Origin: Maledivibacter halophilus
GTDB lineage: Bacteria; Bacillota; Clostridia; Peptostreptococcales; Caminicellaceae
Length of the DNA: 64,000 nucleotides
Assembly (NCBI RefSeq): GCF_900167445.1
Contig: NZ_FUZT01000014.1
Span: forward strand, 62,001 to 126,000
Reading direction: 5' to 3'
Numbering within the stretch: position 1 is the first letter of the stretch; every line of letters begins with the position of its first letter. Below, piece after piece: positions 63,759 through 64,000 of this stretch. Below the pieces are notes generated by a model that was not told the origin of the DNA, made no database searches, and saw only the letters and a program-made list of their open reading frames with translations. Position numbers and translations under genes: made by a program.

Positions 63759-64000
63759 TTATTTTGTTGCATTTATGAAAAGTTCTACTATTTTTTCTCC
63801 TGATTTTTTCTTAACTTCATCATATAGTGGTACAAGTTTTTCCTTGAACATTCCTTTTTCAGTATCTGATAGTTCGATTACTTCTACACCCGCTTCCTTA
63901 ATAGCTTCTTCAGATTCCATATCTTTTGCTTTTGCAAGTTCTCTTTGATAGTTAGTTGCTTCTGCCACACATTCATTTATAATTTCTTTATTTTCATCGG
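63759..64000 (-). CDS. dctP: C-terminal part of a TRAP transporter substrate-binding protein
   Basis: The open frame runs off the right edge without a start; about 80 codons are visible. NECVAEATNYQRELAKAKD and the pattern AIKEAGVEVIELSDTEKGMF are typical of DctP C-termini, and the gene is followed by dctQ and dctM on the same strand. The in-frame GTG at 63968 is internal to the domain and not a start. Confidence 0.85.
   Translation of the reverse strand, partial: DENKEIINECVAEATNYQRELAKAKDMESEEAIKEAGVEVIELSDTEKGMFKEKLVPLYDEVKKKSGEKIVELFINATK

Overview
The window is low-G+C DNA with dense, mostly minus-strand operons, strong GGAGG-type ribosome binding sites and AT-rich spacers. The gene content fits an anaerobic, fermentative Firmicute of the class Clostridia: phosphotransbutyrylase/butyrate kinase, a 2-oxoacid:ferredoxin oxidoreductase, a tungsten-type aldehyde:ferredoxin oxidoreductase, a Bce-type peptide-antibiotic defence module and TRAP transporters. 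No rRNA, tRNA or CRISPR array was seen. Genus and species cannot be fixed from sequence alone.

Layout. 1-10.5 kb holds a sugar-acid/amino-sugar-acid cassette: SSF symporter, RraA-like protein, SelA-like PLP enzyme, RidA, KDG kinase, a DauR-like and an IclR regulator, KDPG aldolase and a second KDG kinase. 10.6-14.1 kb is a MacAB-like efflux operon. 14.8-32.7 kb is an energy-metabolism island. It has a four-gene 2-oxoacid:ferredoxin oxidoreductase reading rightward, and facing it a nine-gene leftward series (FAD oxidoreductase, MobB, 4Fe-4S protein, molybdopterin oxidoreductase, NhaC antiporter, Buk, Ptb, aminotransferase, MFS carrier). A molybdenum-cofactor operon (moeA-mobA-mobB-iclR) lies next to it. 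A 1.2-kb IS1595-like element with a decayed transposase and an intact passenger gene sits between the last two. 33-46 kb carries a ZIP transporter and a complete glucuronide operon (TRAP importer, beta-glucuronidase, GH31 glycosidase, UxaC, UxuA, SDR-type mannonate oxidoreductase) next to a LacI regulator. 46-52 kb is a cell-envelope defence region: glycosyltransferase (PBP-type), BceAB-like ABC transporter, BceRS-like two-component system. 52.2-53.1 kb is a REP-associated tyrosine transposase. 53.1-64 kb holds lipA, lipB, a MoaD-like protein, malic enzyme, aldehyde:ferredoxin oxidoreductase, an SDR, dihydrolipoyl dehydrogenase, a lipoyl E2, and a second TRAP importer cut by the window edge.

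How the parts work together. Glucuronides enter by TRAP, are hydrolysed, and pass through fructuronate, mannonate and KDG. The KDG kinases and KDPG aldolase at the other end of the window finish the route to pyruvate and glyceraldehyde-3-phosphate. In the central island, an aminotransferase, 2-oxoacid:ferredoxin oxidoreductase, Ptb and Buk together form an ATP-yielding oxidation of amino acids to carboxylic acids; the co-transcribed molybdoenzyme and flavoprotein are a plausible electron outlet.

Regulatory signals visible by eye tie distant genes together: AGTTTC-N7-GAAACT before kdgK and eda; GAAC-N3-GTTC before the ferredoxin oxidoreductase, the molybdoenzyme operon and the cofactor operon; a Bce-type TNACA-N4-TGTAA site before the Bce transporter, the MacAB-like pump and (one mismatch) the glycosyltransferase; and paired GCACACGTGTGC operators on the glucuronide promoter. 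Other points of interest are an unrecognised paired RNA-like element between eda and kdgK, an attenuator-like hairpin in the bceAB leader, and two families of short palindromic repeats, one with near-identical inverted copies bracketing the first 14 kb.
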